A stretch of 64,000 nt of DNA. Origin: Shewanella fidelis ATCC BAA-318. GTDB taxonomy: Bacteria; Pseudomonadota; Gammaproteobacteria; Enterobacterales; Shewanellaceae. The notes below the pieces were generated by a model. The model did not search any database. It saw nothing but the letters and a program-made list of their open reading frames with translations, and was not told the DNA's origin. Positions 18,144 to 27,700 of this stretch are shown here, piece by piece (position 1 is the first letter of the stretch; each line of letters begins with the position of its first letter). The DNA is taken from the NCBI RefSeq assembly GCF_000518605.1, contig NZ_JADX01000017.1, positions 124,001 to 188,000 of the forward strand. The letters run 5' to 3'. The position numbers were made by a program, and so were the translations under genes.

Positions 18144-19987
18144 AGTTCAGCTCCCATGGTGATATGAATCCGCCAAGGCCGGCTAATTGTATCGGTTTCT
18201 TTTAGGCCAACACCAACGTCGAGTTTCACCGGGCCAATAGGTGAGATCCAGTGAATACCTGCACCTACAGATGTCACCAGTTCAACTTGGTTAACATCAA
18301 ACGCGTTACCTGCATCGACAAAGGTTGCCACTCGCCACGATGGCGTAACATAGTACTGATATTCGATACTACCAACCATCAAATAGCGGCCACCCACGAC
18401 TTCGCGAACAACTTGACCTTCATCATTAATTGAATCGATTGAGGGGCCAAGTTCGTTATAACTGTAACCACGAATACTCTGATCGCCACCGGCAAAATAA
18501 CGGAGTGAAGGCGGTATATCCGCAAGGGAGTTATTGCTAGTGAGATTCGCTGCCATATCTAAGCGCGACACTATTCTATGTTTATCAAAAAAGGTATCAA
18601 TCCACTTAAATTTTGTTTGTAAACGGGCGAGCCTGACTTCTGAGCCTAAACTTGGGTCCGCGTACTCTAGACTATAAAATTGAAAGAATCCTGATTTTGG
18701 ATCCAGTGAATTATCACCACGAGTGGTTTTTGATAAGCTTGTACCAAACAACACGTAGCGTGGATCGTAATCGACACCAGATTGCTGATAATTCTCTTTC
18801 ATGACTTCCGCGGAATAATTAAATAACCATTTGCTTTGTAGCCTTTGTTGGCGAATCGCGGCAAAGAGCATCTTTGATGACTCTAACTGACCAGTATTGT
18901 CGAACTGGCGGTCTTCGCTGTCGTAAACTTGGGTTACCCCGTATTTATCACGTAGCATACCAATGCGCAGTTTGAGTTGATCATCAAGCGGATGGGTGAG
19001 TGGGATAGTATAGGTTGTTAGGAATTTAGGTTTGTCTGGCGACCACTCGGCTGAAGTTTCTTGAGAGTGGCCGTATTTGTTAATTTGTGGCGTACGCCAA
19101 GTCACTCGAACTCTTGGCTCAAGACTGTTATCAACTGTATTACCGATATCGGCACCTAAACCAAGTTCAATAGAATGATCAGGTCGAGGACTAAGCTCCA
19201 CCCTTATTGGTACTTGTAAGCCTTCAACCTGTTCTACTAAAGGTAAAACTTTAATATTAGAAAAGTAGCCAGTATCTAATAATTGTCGATTAAGCTGACC
19301 AAGATTACCTGTGCTATAGGGCGCATCGAGTTTGAATGGCACTAACTGCTCAAGGAGCTCGGGCTCAAGAGTATGGCCAGTAAAAGTGACTTCACCTATA
19401 TGATAACGTTTGCCTGAATTGTAGTATAAGGCGATTTTGGCCGTATTAAAGTCGCGGTCCACTACAATTTCGGCGAGATCAAACTTACCATCGAAATAGC
19501 CACGAGCGAGGGCAAGTGTCAGTAATTGTGATTTGATATCGTCATATACGCCATGATTAAGTCTATCACCAGGGCGAATTTTCAATTGGCTTAACCACTG
19601 TTCAAATAGCGGGTCGGTTTGCATTTCACCTTTGACTTGAATATCTATCCAGCTTATCAGCGTCGGCTCACCGGGATCTATGGTTAAGTTTAAGCGCCAT
19701 GGCTTATCACCATTGTTCACAATATCTTGGGTGATTTTGCTGTGGTAGTAGCCCATAGAGTGCATAGCCGCCTCAATATTGTCTTCGGCGTTAAATATAA
19801 AGGCTCTTCGTTGTACGCTGGAGTCAGGAAGGCTGCCTAAGTGAGCTCTTACGTTGGTAGCTAGCGCTCCTTTTACACCTTTAATATCGATGGTTAACCA
19901 GTCGTCTGCACGAACGGAAAATGTTGCCATAGTTAAACTGGCAACTAATAAAGTTGAGACTAGTAATCGAAACAAACTTATTAACAA
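18140..19987 (-). CDS. tamA: Translocation and assembly module protein TamA
   Basis: TamA is an Omp85-family outer-membrane barrel with three N-terminal POTRA domains. The 615 residues start with a signal peptide (cleavage likely after SVRA, residue 27). POTRA-type sequence fills about 30-270 (for example YFSNIKVLPLVE), and the rest forms the barrel, with the Omp85 loop-6 motif IRGY in SIRGYSYNELGP. It is slightly longer than E. coli TamA (577). It is the first gene of tamA-tamB and is divergent from the exported asparaginase-type gene. Confidence 0.95.
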   Translation of the reverse strand: MLISLFRLLVSTLLVASLTMATFSVRADDWLTIDIKGVKGALATNVRAHLGSLPDSSVQRRAFIFNAEDNIEAAMHSMGYYHSKITQDIVNNGDKPWRLNLTIDPGEPTLISWIDIQVKGEMQTDPLFEQWLSQLKIRPGDRLNHGVYDDIKSQLLTLALARGYFDGKFDLAEIVVDRDFNTAKIALYYNSGKRYHIGEVTFTGHTLEPELLEQLVPFKLDAPYSTGNLGQLNRQLLDTGYFSNIKVLPLVEQVEGLQVPIRVELSPRPDHSIELGLGADIGNTVDNSLEPRVRVTWRTPQINKYGHSQETSAEWSPDKPKFLTTYTIPLTHPLDDQLKLRIGMLRDKYGVTQVYDSEDRQFDNTGQLESSKMLFAAIRQQRLQSKWLFNYSAEVMKENYQQSGVDYDPRYVLFGTSLSKTTRGDNSLDPKSGFFQFYSLEYADPSLGSEVRLARLQTKFKWIDTFFDKHRIVSRLDMAANLTSNNSLADIPPSLRYFAGGDQSIRGYSYNELGPSIDSINDEGQVVREVVGGRYLMVGSIEYQYYVTPSWRVATFVDAGNAFDVNQVELVTSVGAGIHWISPIGPVKLDVGVGLKETDTISRPWRIHITMGAEL

Positions 19988-20123
19988 AAATCAGACTCTT
20001 ATTATGGGTTCCATCAAGACGATCTATTGTCACCACAATCGTCAGTTCAAGCAAGTTGCTGATTGTAATTATGGTTGAAAATGGTTACAAAGAAGGCAAA
20101 TAAATAAAATTAGGATAGGGTTC

Positions 20124-21191
20124 GTGAATTATAAAGCTTTGAGTCGCGTATTGTTGATGGTTTTATCTACAGGTTTGTCGGTTAATGCTGTCGCTGACGA
20201 TAAACCTTTCTCGATTGCCATTCATGGTGGCGCCGGGACCATTTCTAAAGCCAATCTAACCCAAGAGCAACAGCAAGCCTATCGAGCTAAGCTGCAAGAG
20301 GCGGTTGATGCCGGTTATAAAATCTTAGCCAAAGGTGGCGATAGTTTAGATGCGGTAAAGGCATCAATTAATATTTTAGAAGACAGCCCATTGTTTAATG
20401 CAGGTCTTGGCGCGGTCTATACCTTTGATGGCGCGCATGAGTTAGATGCCTCTATTATGGATGGTAAAACCATGAATGCCGGTGCAGTGGCAGGGGTCAA
20501 GCACATTAAAAATCCTATAGATTTAGCCATTACGGTAATGGAAAAATCACCCCATGTGATGCTATCAGGTCAAGGCGCTGAAGAGTTTGCTCTAACTCAA
20601 GGCTACAAGTTGGTGCCGGCTAATCATTTTGATACCGAGCAGCGTTACCAACAATTACAGTCAGCAAAAGAGAAGATCCGCAAAGCGGAATCAAATGCTG
20701 ACTACCACGCTAGCAATGGTTTGGGTCATAACTATCAGCAAAGTGCGCTGCAATACAGTGAGTTTGACTATAAGTTTGGTACTGTTGGTGCTGTTGCGTT
20801 AGATAAAAATGGTAACCTAGCAGCGGGCACTTCCACCGGCGGTATGACAGCTAAGCGTTTTGGCCGTATCGGCGATTCCCCAGTTATTGGTGCAGGAACT
20901 TATGCTGAAAATGGCGTATGCGCAGTCTCTGCGACAGGGCATGGTGAGTATTTTATTCGTTATCATGTGGCAGGGGATATTTGCGCGAAAGTGAAATATC
21001 AAAACAAATCGATTATTCAGGCGGCGGATGAAGTGATTAATCAACGGCTGATCACTGCAGGCGGAACGGGGGGAGTAATTGCTATCGATCAACGGGGCAA
21101 TATAGCAACACCGTTCAATACTGAAGGTATGTACCGCGCAACACGTAAAAACAATGAGCCGGCGCAGGTGATGATCTGGTCAGATTTATAG
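20124..21191 (+). CDS. Exported isoaspartyl peptidase / L-asparaginase (type 2 Ntn hydrolase)
   Basis: A plant-type asparaginase of the IaaA family. These enzymes self-cleave to expose an N-terminal Thr that hydrolyses isoaspartyl dipeptides and asparagine. The 355 residues carry the N-terminal strand FSIAIHGGAGTI (29-40), the autocleavage site FGTVGAVALD with Thr220, and the downstream GTSTGGMTAKR and SATGHGEYF segments. A signal peptide (cleavage near A24 in VNAVADD) suggests periplasmic action, whereas E. coli IaaA is intracellular. The start is GTG at 20124 with AGGATAGGG just before it. It stands alone and ends at a terminator. Confidence 0.92.
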   Translation: MNYKALSRVLLMVLSTGLSVNAVADDKPFSIAIHGGAGTISKANLTQEQQQAYRAKLQEAVDAGYKILAKGGDSLDAVKASINILEDSPLFNAGLGAVYTFDGAHELDASIMDGKTMNAGAVAGVKHIKNPIDLAITVMEKSPHVMLSGQGAEEFALTQGYKLVPANHFDTEQRYQQLQSAKEKIRKAESNADYHASNGLGHNYQQSALQYSEFDYKFGTVGAVALDKNGNLAAGTSTGGMTAKRFGRIGDSPVIGAGTYAENGVCAVSATGHGEYFIRYHVAGDICAKVKYQNKSIIQAADEVINQRLITAGGTGGVIAIDQRGNIATPFNTEGMYRATRKNNEPAQVMIWSDL

Positions 21192-21227
21192 TCTTAAATA
21201 GATTTGTTGCAATCAGCTAAGTGAATC

Positions 21228-21257
21228 GCCCTATCACTGAAAGTGTTAGGGCTTTTT
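21228..21257 (+). terminator. Terminator after the isoaspartyl peptidase gene
   Basis: GCCCTATCACT-GAA-AGTGTTAGGGC (one mismatch in 11 bp) is followed by five T residues. Confidence 0.82.
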
Positions 21258-21386
21258 AATTGGTTAAAATGATAAATTATTATTCACTAAAATAACTGTT
21301 AAGGGGTTATAATTCACTGACTGCAAATTTATTCGCTTGTAATAAGCTCGCAGATGAAACCGTCATCTTTTATTGGAAGTACGCCA

Positions 21387-21731
21387 ATGGAACAACCAAT
21401 CCCCTCAGTTAAAAAGCCTGATAGGGCAACTGCTATGCTGCAGATTATTGCACAGGTAAAAGATGAACTGCCTCTGTATGAGTCTGATACATTTGCTTGT
21501 GGGCCTGAAGAAAGCTGTATCGGTTGTCCGAAAAAGTTATTAGAGCTAGTGGATAGCGAGTTGAGCTATTGGGAGAGTGCGATTGCTAACGGACGAACAC
21601 CACAGTTTGATGAGATCCGTCAATTTGGCAAGTTGTGTACTAACGTAAAACGAGGATTAGTGCGTAACGGTGTATTAGAAAAATATCAGCAGCTAAAAGC
21701 CCAAGCGTTAACAACCGACGAAGCTGGATAG
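21387..21731 (+). CDS. Hypothetical cysteine-motif protein, 114 aa
   Basis: I do not recognise the family. From ATG 21387 (GGAAG at 21375-21379) the product has 114 residues, no signal and no membrane segment. It looks soluble and helical. Cys38, Cys44, Cys47 form C-x5-C-x2-C (ACGPEESCIGCPKK) with a further Cys84, a possible Zn or Fe-S site. An alternative ATG at 21354 would add 11 residues and has a poorer ribosome site. It stands alone between the asparaginase-type gene and gpt. Confidence 0.75.
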   Translation: MEQPIPSVKKPDRATAMLQIIAQVKDELPLYESDTFACGPEESCIGCPKKLLELVDSELSYWESAIANGRTPQFDEIRQFGKLCTNVKRGLVRNGVLEKYQQLKAQALTTDEAG

Positions 21732-21885
21732 ATATTTAGCTAAGCAGATGACTGAGTCAACACAAGTAACTCGCTTATTTACAACAAAAGCTGCAAATTT
21801 TATTCATAAAAACAAACCGATATTTTAACGCTTCAGCTTAAGCTCAGAGTGAGCAGGTGTGCTGAATAAGCAGTTAATCAAAATT

Positions 21886-21901
21886 TGTGAAATAGCTCAC
21901 T
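21886..21901 (+). promoter_or_regulatory. CRP-like operator upstream of gpt
   Basis: TGTGAAATAGCTCACT matches TGTGA-N6-TCACA at nine of the ten conserved positions. It is centred about 100 bp before the gpt start. Confidence 0.5.
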
Positions 21902-21992
21902 AATATTTATTTGTATGACCATGAATAAAAAGCCAAAATGCCGCGCAATCTCTTCCCCTCTAAAAAAGCGTACTCGCATAAAAAGGTTGCAC

Positions 21993-22448
21993 ATGAGCAA
22001 AAAATTTCTGATCACTTGGGATCAAATGCAAGGTTACACCCGTGAATTGGCTGAACGTTTGCTACCAGCTGAACAATGGCAAGGTATTATTGCTGTTAGT
22101 CGTGGCGGCTTAGTACCAGCAGCAATTCTTGCACGTGAACTTGGTATTCGTCATGTCGATACTATCTGTATTTCTAGTTACGATCATGATCATCAGCGTG
22201 AATCAAAAATTATTAAGCAAGCACCTGGTGATGGTGAAGGCTTCATTGTTGTTGATGATTTGGTAGATAGTGGTTCGACAGCAAAAATCGTGCGTGAAAT
22301 CTATCCTAAAGCCAAGTTTGTGACGGTATGCGCTAAGCCTGCAGGTAAGCCACTCGTTGATAACTACATTGTAGATATTCCACAAGATACCTGGATTGAG
22401 CAGCCGTGGGATACAGGTGTAAGTTTCAGAGAACCTCTTTGTAAATAA
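21993..22448 (+). CDS. gpt: Xanthine-guanine phosphoribosyltransferase
   Basis: Gpt salvages guanine and xanthine to GMP and XMP using PRPP. The 151 residues from ATG 21993 match E. coli Gpt (152) almost throughout: [21 protein letters not shown] (split near 38), the PRPP-binding [12 protein letters not shown], and the C-terminal [16 protein letters not shown]. An in-frame ATG at 21915 would add a basic 26-residue tail unlike the family. AAAAGG at 21981-21986 supports the later start. A CRP-like site lies upstream and a strong terminator follows. Confidence 0.97.
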   Translation: MSKKFLITWDQMQGYTRELAERLLPAEQWQGIIAVSRGGLVPAAILARELGIRHVDTICISSYDHDHQRESKIIKQAPGDGEGFIVVDDLVDSGSTAKIVREIYPKAKFVTVCAKPAGKPLVDNYIVDIPQDTWIEQPWDTGVSFREPLCK

Positions 22449-22476
22449 TGTCTTATCGTAAAATATAAGATCGATT

Positions 22477-22508
22477 AAAACCGAATAACTTAGTTATTCG
22501 GTTTTTTT
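22477..22508 (+). terminator. Terminator of gpt
   Basis: AAAACCGAATAAC-TTA-GTTATTCGGTTTTTTT is a strong perfect hairpin with a T tract. Confidence 0.9.
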
Positions 22509-22670
22509 GTTATTGTAACTAATGCTACATTTGCCTTGCATTAGTTTGCTAAAACTCCCTTTTAATAGAGTAAGCTCAGTATCGGCCCTTGTGTGTTTGG
22601 ATGGACAATGTCAGGCTTACGTGACTTTTTAATGACCAATCAACCTATATTAATAAATGGAATTAATAAT

Positions 22671-23105
22671 ATGAAAAAACTCCCGTTAATCGTACTAATC
22701 ACTTCATGTATTTTGTCGGCTCAAGCAACAGCTAGAGACGATATTGCCGCTTACTCAATCGACAGCGTACTAAGCAGTGAAGTCGCTAAGCAAAAGCTTG
22801 GTACTGATATGCAGTTTTATTTTGGCGACCAGCAATATAGTGAGCCAAAAACGTCATTTGGTGAGTTTAAAACCAATAAAAAAACCAACGCGTTCAATAA
22901 GACAGATGAAGAAGCATGTCAGTGGGTATTTCTATCAGCAATGATTGCACTGAAAAAAAGGGCGGTTAAAGAAGGTGGCAATGCTGTGGTTGATATAAAA
23001 TCAAACTACAAGAATAAGCTGACATCGAGTAAAGACACTTTTCAATGCGGAGCAGGCACATTTGTCGCGGGTGTTGCCTTGACAGGTAAAGTGGTAAAAC
23101 TCTAA
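22671..23105 (+). CDS. Small exported protein of unknown function, 144 aa
   Basis: The chosen start (ATG 22671, MKKLPLIVL) begins a clear signal peptide cleaved near ATA-RDD (residue 21). An upstream ATG at 22593 would bury the signal. The mature domain has two Cys residues that could pair (EEACQW and TFQCGAG) and a conserved-looking core, GGNAVVDIKSNYKN with GTFVAGVALTGKVVKL. Shewanella proteins like this are, from memory, often labelled excinuclease ATPase subunit, but no ATPase or UvrA feature is present and that name should not be used. The core recalls small YbjQ-like stress proteins, but this is weak. Confidence 0.8.
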   Translation: MKKLPLIVLITSCILSAQATARDDIAAYSIDSVLSSEVAKQKLGTDMQFYFGDQQYSEPKTSFGEFKTNKKTNAFNKTDEEACQWVFLSAMIALKKRAVKEGGNAVVDIKSNYKNKLTSSKDTFQCGAGTFVAGVALTGKVVKL

Positions 23106-23169
23106 CAAACCCACTTAATAAAAAGTAAAAGTAGTTCAATACATCAGTTATTTATGTAGTGTAGATATT

Positions 23170-23189
23170 AGGGCGGCAGTTGCCGCCCT
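23170..23189. terminator. Hairpin between convergent genes
   Basis: AGGGCGGC-AGTT-GCCGCCCT is a perfect 8-bp GC-rich stem between two convergent genes. Neither side has a strong T tract, so its strength as a terminator is uncertain. Confidence 0.55.
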
Positions 23190-23195
23190 GTATTG

Positions 23196-23831
23196 TTAGT
23201 AGGCCGTAATATTAGGATCAATGCACTGAAAAATTTGGCCGGTGCTGCCATTATTTAACAGTAATTCATGGCTCAATCGTGCAACTTCTCCGCGGGTAAT
23301 AGCGCCGTGTACTTCAATTTGCTGTGAAAGCTGACCTTGGTTGGTCGGTTCACCATCTTTTAACCCGCCTGGCCTAAGTATGGTGTAATTTAAGTTACTA
23401 CTTTGCAGCCAAGCTTCTGCAAGGCTTTTTTCACGAACTGCCGCACCAAAGCCTCGTTTAGCTCCCTGCGATAGATATTGCCACGAATCACCACAACCGA
23501 GTGATGTCACTAATAACAAACGCTTAGCCTTACTATTTTCTAAAGCATTAATTAAGTGACGATGGCCAATGTAATCAACGGGATTATTGCAGCGAAAACT
23601 GCCCATTGTTGAAATATTAATGGTGTTATCTGGTAGCTTGGAGACTGCGGCTTCAACTTGTGTTTGAACTGTAGCATCACAACAAATGGACGTCAGTTGG
23701 TAGTCGTTAATCTTAGGGTTGTTTTTTGGATGACGAGCGATGGCGATAACATTTATACCTTGCTGATGGAAATAGTCTACCATTACCGCGCCTAAGCCAC
23801 CGCTTGCACCCCATATTGCAATATTTTTCAT
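23196..23831 (-). CDS. NAD(P)-binding (NmrA/atypical SDR) oxidoreductase-like protein
   Basis: A 211-residue Rossmann protein. GASGGLGAVMVDYF near the N-terminus (8-21) is the dinucleotide-binding loop. TSLGCGDS and YTILRPGGLKDG are typical of atypical SDR/NmrA proteins that bind NAD(P)H but may lack full SDR catalysis; I see no YxxxK with the usual spacing. I start it at ATG 23831 (MKNIAIWGASG) with AAGAGA upstream. An ATG 33 codons earlier would run through a Fur-like box. Substrate unknown. It is divergent from the CBS gene. Confidence 0.85.
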   Translation of the reverse strand: MKNIAIWGASGGLGAVMVDYFHQQGINVIAIARHPKNNPKINDYQLTSICCDATVQTQVEAAVSKLPDNTINISTMGSFRCNNPVDYIGHRHLINALENSKAKRLLLVTSLGCGDSWQYLSQGAKRGFGAAVREKSLAEAWLQSSNLNYTILRPGGLKDGEPTNQGQLSQQIEVHGAITRGEVARLSHELLLNNGSTGQIFQCIDPNITAY

Positions 23832-23849
23832 TGATACATCTCTTTTATT

Positions 23850-23868
23850 GATAATGATAATAGTTTGC
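23850..23868 (-). promoter_or_regulatory. Candidate Fur box upstream of the SDR-like gene
   Basis: GATAATGATAATAGTTTGC on the plus strand matches the 19-bp Fur consensus GATAATGATAATCATTATC at about 15 positions, including two adjacent GATAAT hexamers. It lies 19 bp upstream of the chosen start, where a repressor would block transcription. Confidence 0.5.
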
Positions 23869-24085
23869 ATCTTTGGCGGGGCGGAGTCACTAAATCTTTT
23901 AAATTCAGGTGAGCCTAAAGTCATTACCACAATCTGCCCCTTGAATATTGTCTTTGCATATATGCATCGAGTTACTGTTTGAGTGACTGTTAATCTACAT
24001 TTTTATTGCAGTTATCACTTTTACTACTCATCAGTTGTTTAATCTTAGCTAAACTAACAGTAGAACAACTAAATAGGGGAACGAA

Positions 24086-24502
24086 ATGGACTCAATTAAC
24101 GTACAAGAGCATATGGATCGCCAACCTGTATTGTTAACGCCGACAATGTCGTTAGCTACTGCAGTTGAAAAGCTGCTGGATAATAAAAAGTTAGGCGCGC
24201 CGGTCGTTGAAACTGACGGTCAGTTAGTGGGTTTTTTGTCACAGCAAGACTGTTTAGCAGTAATGCTTAAAAGCAGTTATCACTGTGATTTAACCGCGAT
24301 TGTAAAAGACTGTATGCGTACAGATGTATTATCTGTTACGCCAGATGCGAGTGTGCTGCATCTAGCTGAGCAGATGTTAGGGGCTAAACCTAAAGTTTAC
24401 CCAGTAGTGCAAGATGGAAAGGTAGTAGGCACAATTAACCGTACTAATGTTTTAGCGGCAATTAATACGTATATGCAGCAGTGTTATCTCACTCCGGCAT
24501 AA
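24086..24502 (+). CDS. Two-CBS-domain protein
   Basis: A 138-residue protein made almost entirely of a CBS pair (about 5-62 and 70-130), with the typical motifs APVVETDGQLVGFLSQQDCL and VYPVVQDGKVVGTINRTNVL. Such stand-alone modules bind adenine nucleotides and regulate partners, but the partner is not evident here. ATG 24086 has AGGGGAACG at about 24074-24082. The 243-bp gap to hrpA shows no gene. Confidence 0.9.
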   Translation: MDSINVQEHMDRQPVLLTPTMSLATAVEKLLDNKKLGAPVVETDGQLVGFLSQQDCLAVMLKSSYHCDLTAIVKDCMRTDVLSVTPDASVLHLAEQMLGAKPKVYPVVQDGKVVGTINRTNVLAAINTYMQQCYLTPA

Positions 24503-24745
24503 TTGCTTTTATTCACATTGATTGTTGTCGCTTGAGACTATGAAAGAGCGAAATAAACCGATTATTGATCAGCATAAAACATATTGAGTGGCGTCCATTA
24601 CTTGTATTTTTTATGCTGGTAAAATCGACAAATACTCCCGAAACTAACGATTTTATTGTTATGGCGATAAAGTATTTGTAGCCAGCTATACCAACCTACA
24701 GCGTTCCTTGCTAGGATCGTAGATCTTTGATCTTGGCTATGGAAT

Positions 24746-27700
24746 TTGCACTTGAGCTCGCAACAGCATCTTTTATCTAACGCATTCTTAAAACACTGTT
24801 ATGAAGCTGACGCTGCCTATATTAGGCGTCGTCTGTTTAGGCTTAGAAAAGAGCCTGACTCAGATAAGAAAACAGCAGCGCTCGAAAAGCTAGCAACTGT
24901 TGCACTAGAGTCACGTCAAAAAGTTGAGCAGCGTCTTGCCAATCGGCCAAGTATTACTTATCCAGATAGCTTGCCTGTCTCTCAAAAGCGCGATGAAATT
25001 GCTAACGCGATAGCTGCAAATCAAGTGGTTATTGTGGCTGGTGAAACCGGTTCAGGTAAAACCACCCAGTTACCTAAAATCTGTTTAGAGTTAGGCTTAG
25101 GTAGTCGTGGTTTGATTGGCCACACCCAGCCGCGTCGTTTAGCCGCGAGAAGTGTAGCCACCCGAATCGCCGAAGAGATGAACACACCTCTAGGTGAAGC
25201 TGTAGGTTTTAAAGTACGTTTTGCTGATGCGATTAATGATACCTCGTACATCAAATTGATGACCGATGGTATTTTATTGGCTGAACTGACCAATGATAAA
25301 TTCCTTAACCAGTACGACACTATTATCATCGATGAGGCCCACGAACGTAGTCTTAATATTGATTTTATCTTGGGCTATTTAAAAAGTGTGTTGAAAAAAC
25401 GCCCAGATCTAAAAGTGATTATTACTTCGGCCACCATTGATGTTGAGCGTTTTTCGAAGCACTTTAATAATGCGCCAGTCATTGAAGTATCAGGCCGTAC
25501 TTATCCGGTTGAAACGCGTTACCGACCGTTAGTACAAGATCAAGACGATGATTTAGATTTAATCGAAGGTATTTTTGCTGCTACTGATGAGCTGATGCAA
25601 GAAGGCCTTGGTGACATTTTGATCTTTATGAATGGTGAGCGAGAAATTCGTGATGTCGCTGAGCAATTAAATCGTCGTAACTACCGAGATACTGAAATTT
25701 TACCGCTATATGCGCGCTTATCTTATGGCGAGCAGTCCAAGGTGTTTAAAAGCCATGTTGGTCGTCGTATTGTATTGGCCACTAACGTAGCTGAAACATC
25801 ATTAACTGTGCCGGGCATTCGTTATGTGATTGACCCTGGAACTGCGCGTATTAGCCGCTACAGTTACCGAACAAAGGTTCAACGTTTACCTATTGAGCCT
25901 ATTTCCCAAGCCAGTGCAAACCAGCGCCAAGGCCGTTGTGGTCGTGTGGCACCAGGTATTTGTATCCGACTATACAGCGAAGATGACTTTGTTTCGCGGC
26001 CAGAGTTTACCGATCCAGAGATCTTGCGTACTAACTTAGCGTCAGTGATTTTGAAGATGTTGTCGATTGGTTTAGGCGATATCGAAGGTTTTCCGTTTAT
26101 CCAGCCGCCAGATGCGCGTTACATTCGCGACGGCTTCTTGTTACTTGAAGAGTTGCAAGCAGTAGTTAAAAAGAAAGATAGACTCGATCTTACCCAGCTT
26201 GGCCGTCAATTAGCGCATATTCCGGTCGATCCACGTCTGGCGCGAATGGTTATTGAAGCCCAGCAGAATGGCTGTTTACACGAAGCATTAGTGATCACCG
26301 CGGGATTGTCTATCCAAGATCCGCGCGAACGACCTATGGATAAAAAGCAAGCGGCAGATCAGGCTCATAATCGTTTTACCGATAAAGATTCAGATTTCGT
26401 TTCATGGCTAAACCTTTGGGATTATTTAAAAGAGAGTCAAAAGCAGTTATCGAGTAGCCAGTTTAGAAAGCAATGTAAAACAGAGTTTTTAGCTTATTTG
26501 CGCGTACGTGAATGGCAAGACTTATATACACAGTTAAGACAAGCTACCCATGAACTAAAATGGAAGCTTAATTCCCCAGCAGAAGAGCTCGACTATGAAG
26601 GCTTACACCGCTCATTGCTTACGGGATTACTGAGTCATATTGGTTTCAAAGACAAAGATAACGAGTATCTAGGAGCACGTAATCGACGCTTCTTTGTATT
26701 TCCGGGCTCGCCTTTAGCCAAAAAAGGCCCTAAGTGGATTATGGCGGCGGAGCTGACTGAAACTTCACGATTATTTGCTCGTTGTTGTGCCAAAATTCAA
26801 CCTGAATGGATTGAGCCCCTCGCAAGCCATTTAGTGAAAAAGAACTACGTTGAACCGCATTTTGAGTCTAAGCAGGGCTCGGTGGTCGCATTAGAAAATC
26901 AAGTGCTTTACGGTTTGCAAATTGTCAATCGTCGCAAAGTGCAGTATGGGCCTGTGGAGCCAGTTGAAGCGAGAGAAATCTTTATTCGCTCAGCACTCGC
27001 GGATGGTGAGTTACGTACTAATGAAGCTTTCTTTATTAAAAACCAAAAGCTACTGCTGGATATTGAAACCCTAGAGCATAAGTCGCGTCGTCGTGATATT
27101 TTGGTGGATGAGCAAGCTTTATACGCATTCTATGAGCCTAAGATCCCGGATGGTATTTACAACGCACCTAAGTTTTTAAAATGGTGGAAAACAGCCAAAA
27201 AAGCTACGCCAGATCTACTTGATTTCGAACGAGAGTCTTTGATGCAACGCAGTGATGAGCATATCTCAGCGTTGGATTTTCCAGAGAAATGGCATAAAGG
27301 CAATTTGGCACTAAAAGTGAGCTATCATTTTGAGCCTTCACTCGAAGATGACGGCGTATCAGTGCATATTCCGGTGGCATTAATTAACCAGATTGATGAT
27401 AGCGAGTTTGACTGGATTGTGCCGGGACTGCGTGAAGAGAAGTGTATCGCGCTGATTAAGTCTTTGCCTAAAGCGCTGCGACGTAACTTTGTGCCCGCAC
27501 CAGACTATGCGAAAGCGTGTTTGCAGGCGATGGCACCTTTTGAGTTGCCACTGATTGATGCTATGTGCAAACAGTTACTTCGTATGAGTGGTACTCGTAT
27601 ATCGCCGGAGGATTTCGATCAAACACAGTTAGCCAAGCACTTATTGGTTAATTTTAAAATTGAAGGCGATAAAGGCAAGTTACTGGCGCAAGGTCGTGAG

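Noticed and set aside
22593..22670. Upstream start extending the 144-aa exported protein
   Set aside because: The 26 extra residues would bury the clear signal peptide that starts at 22671.
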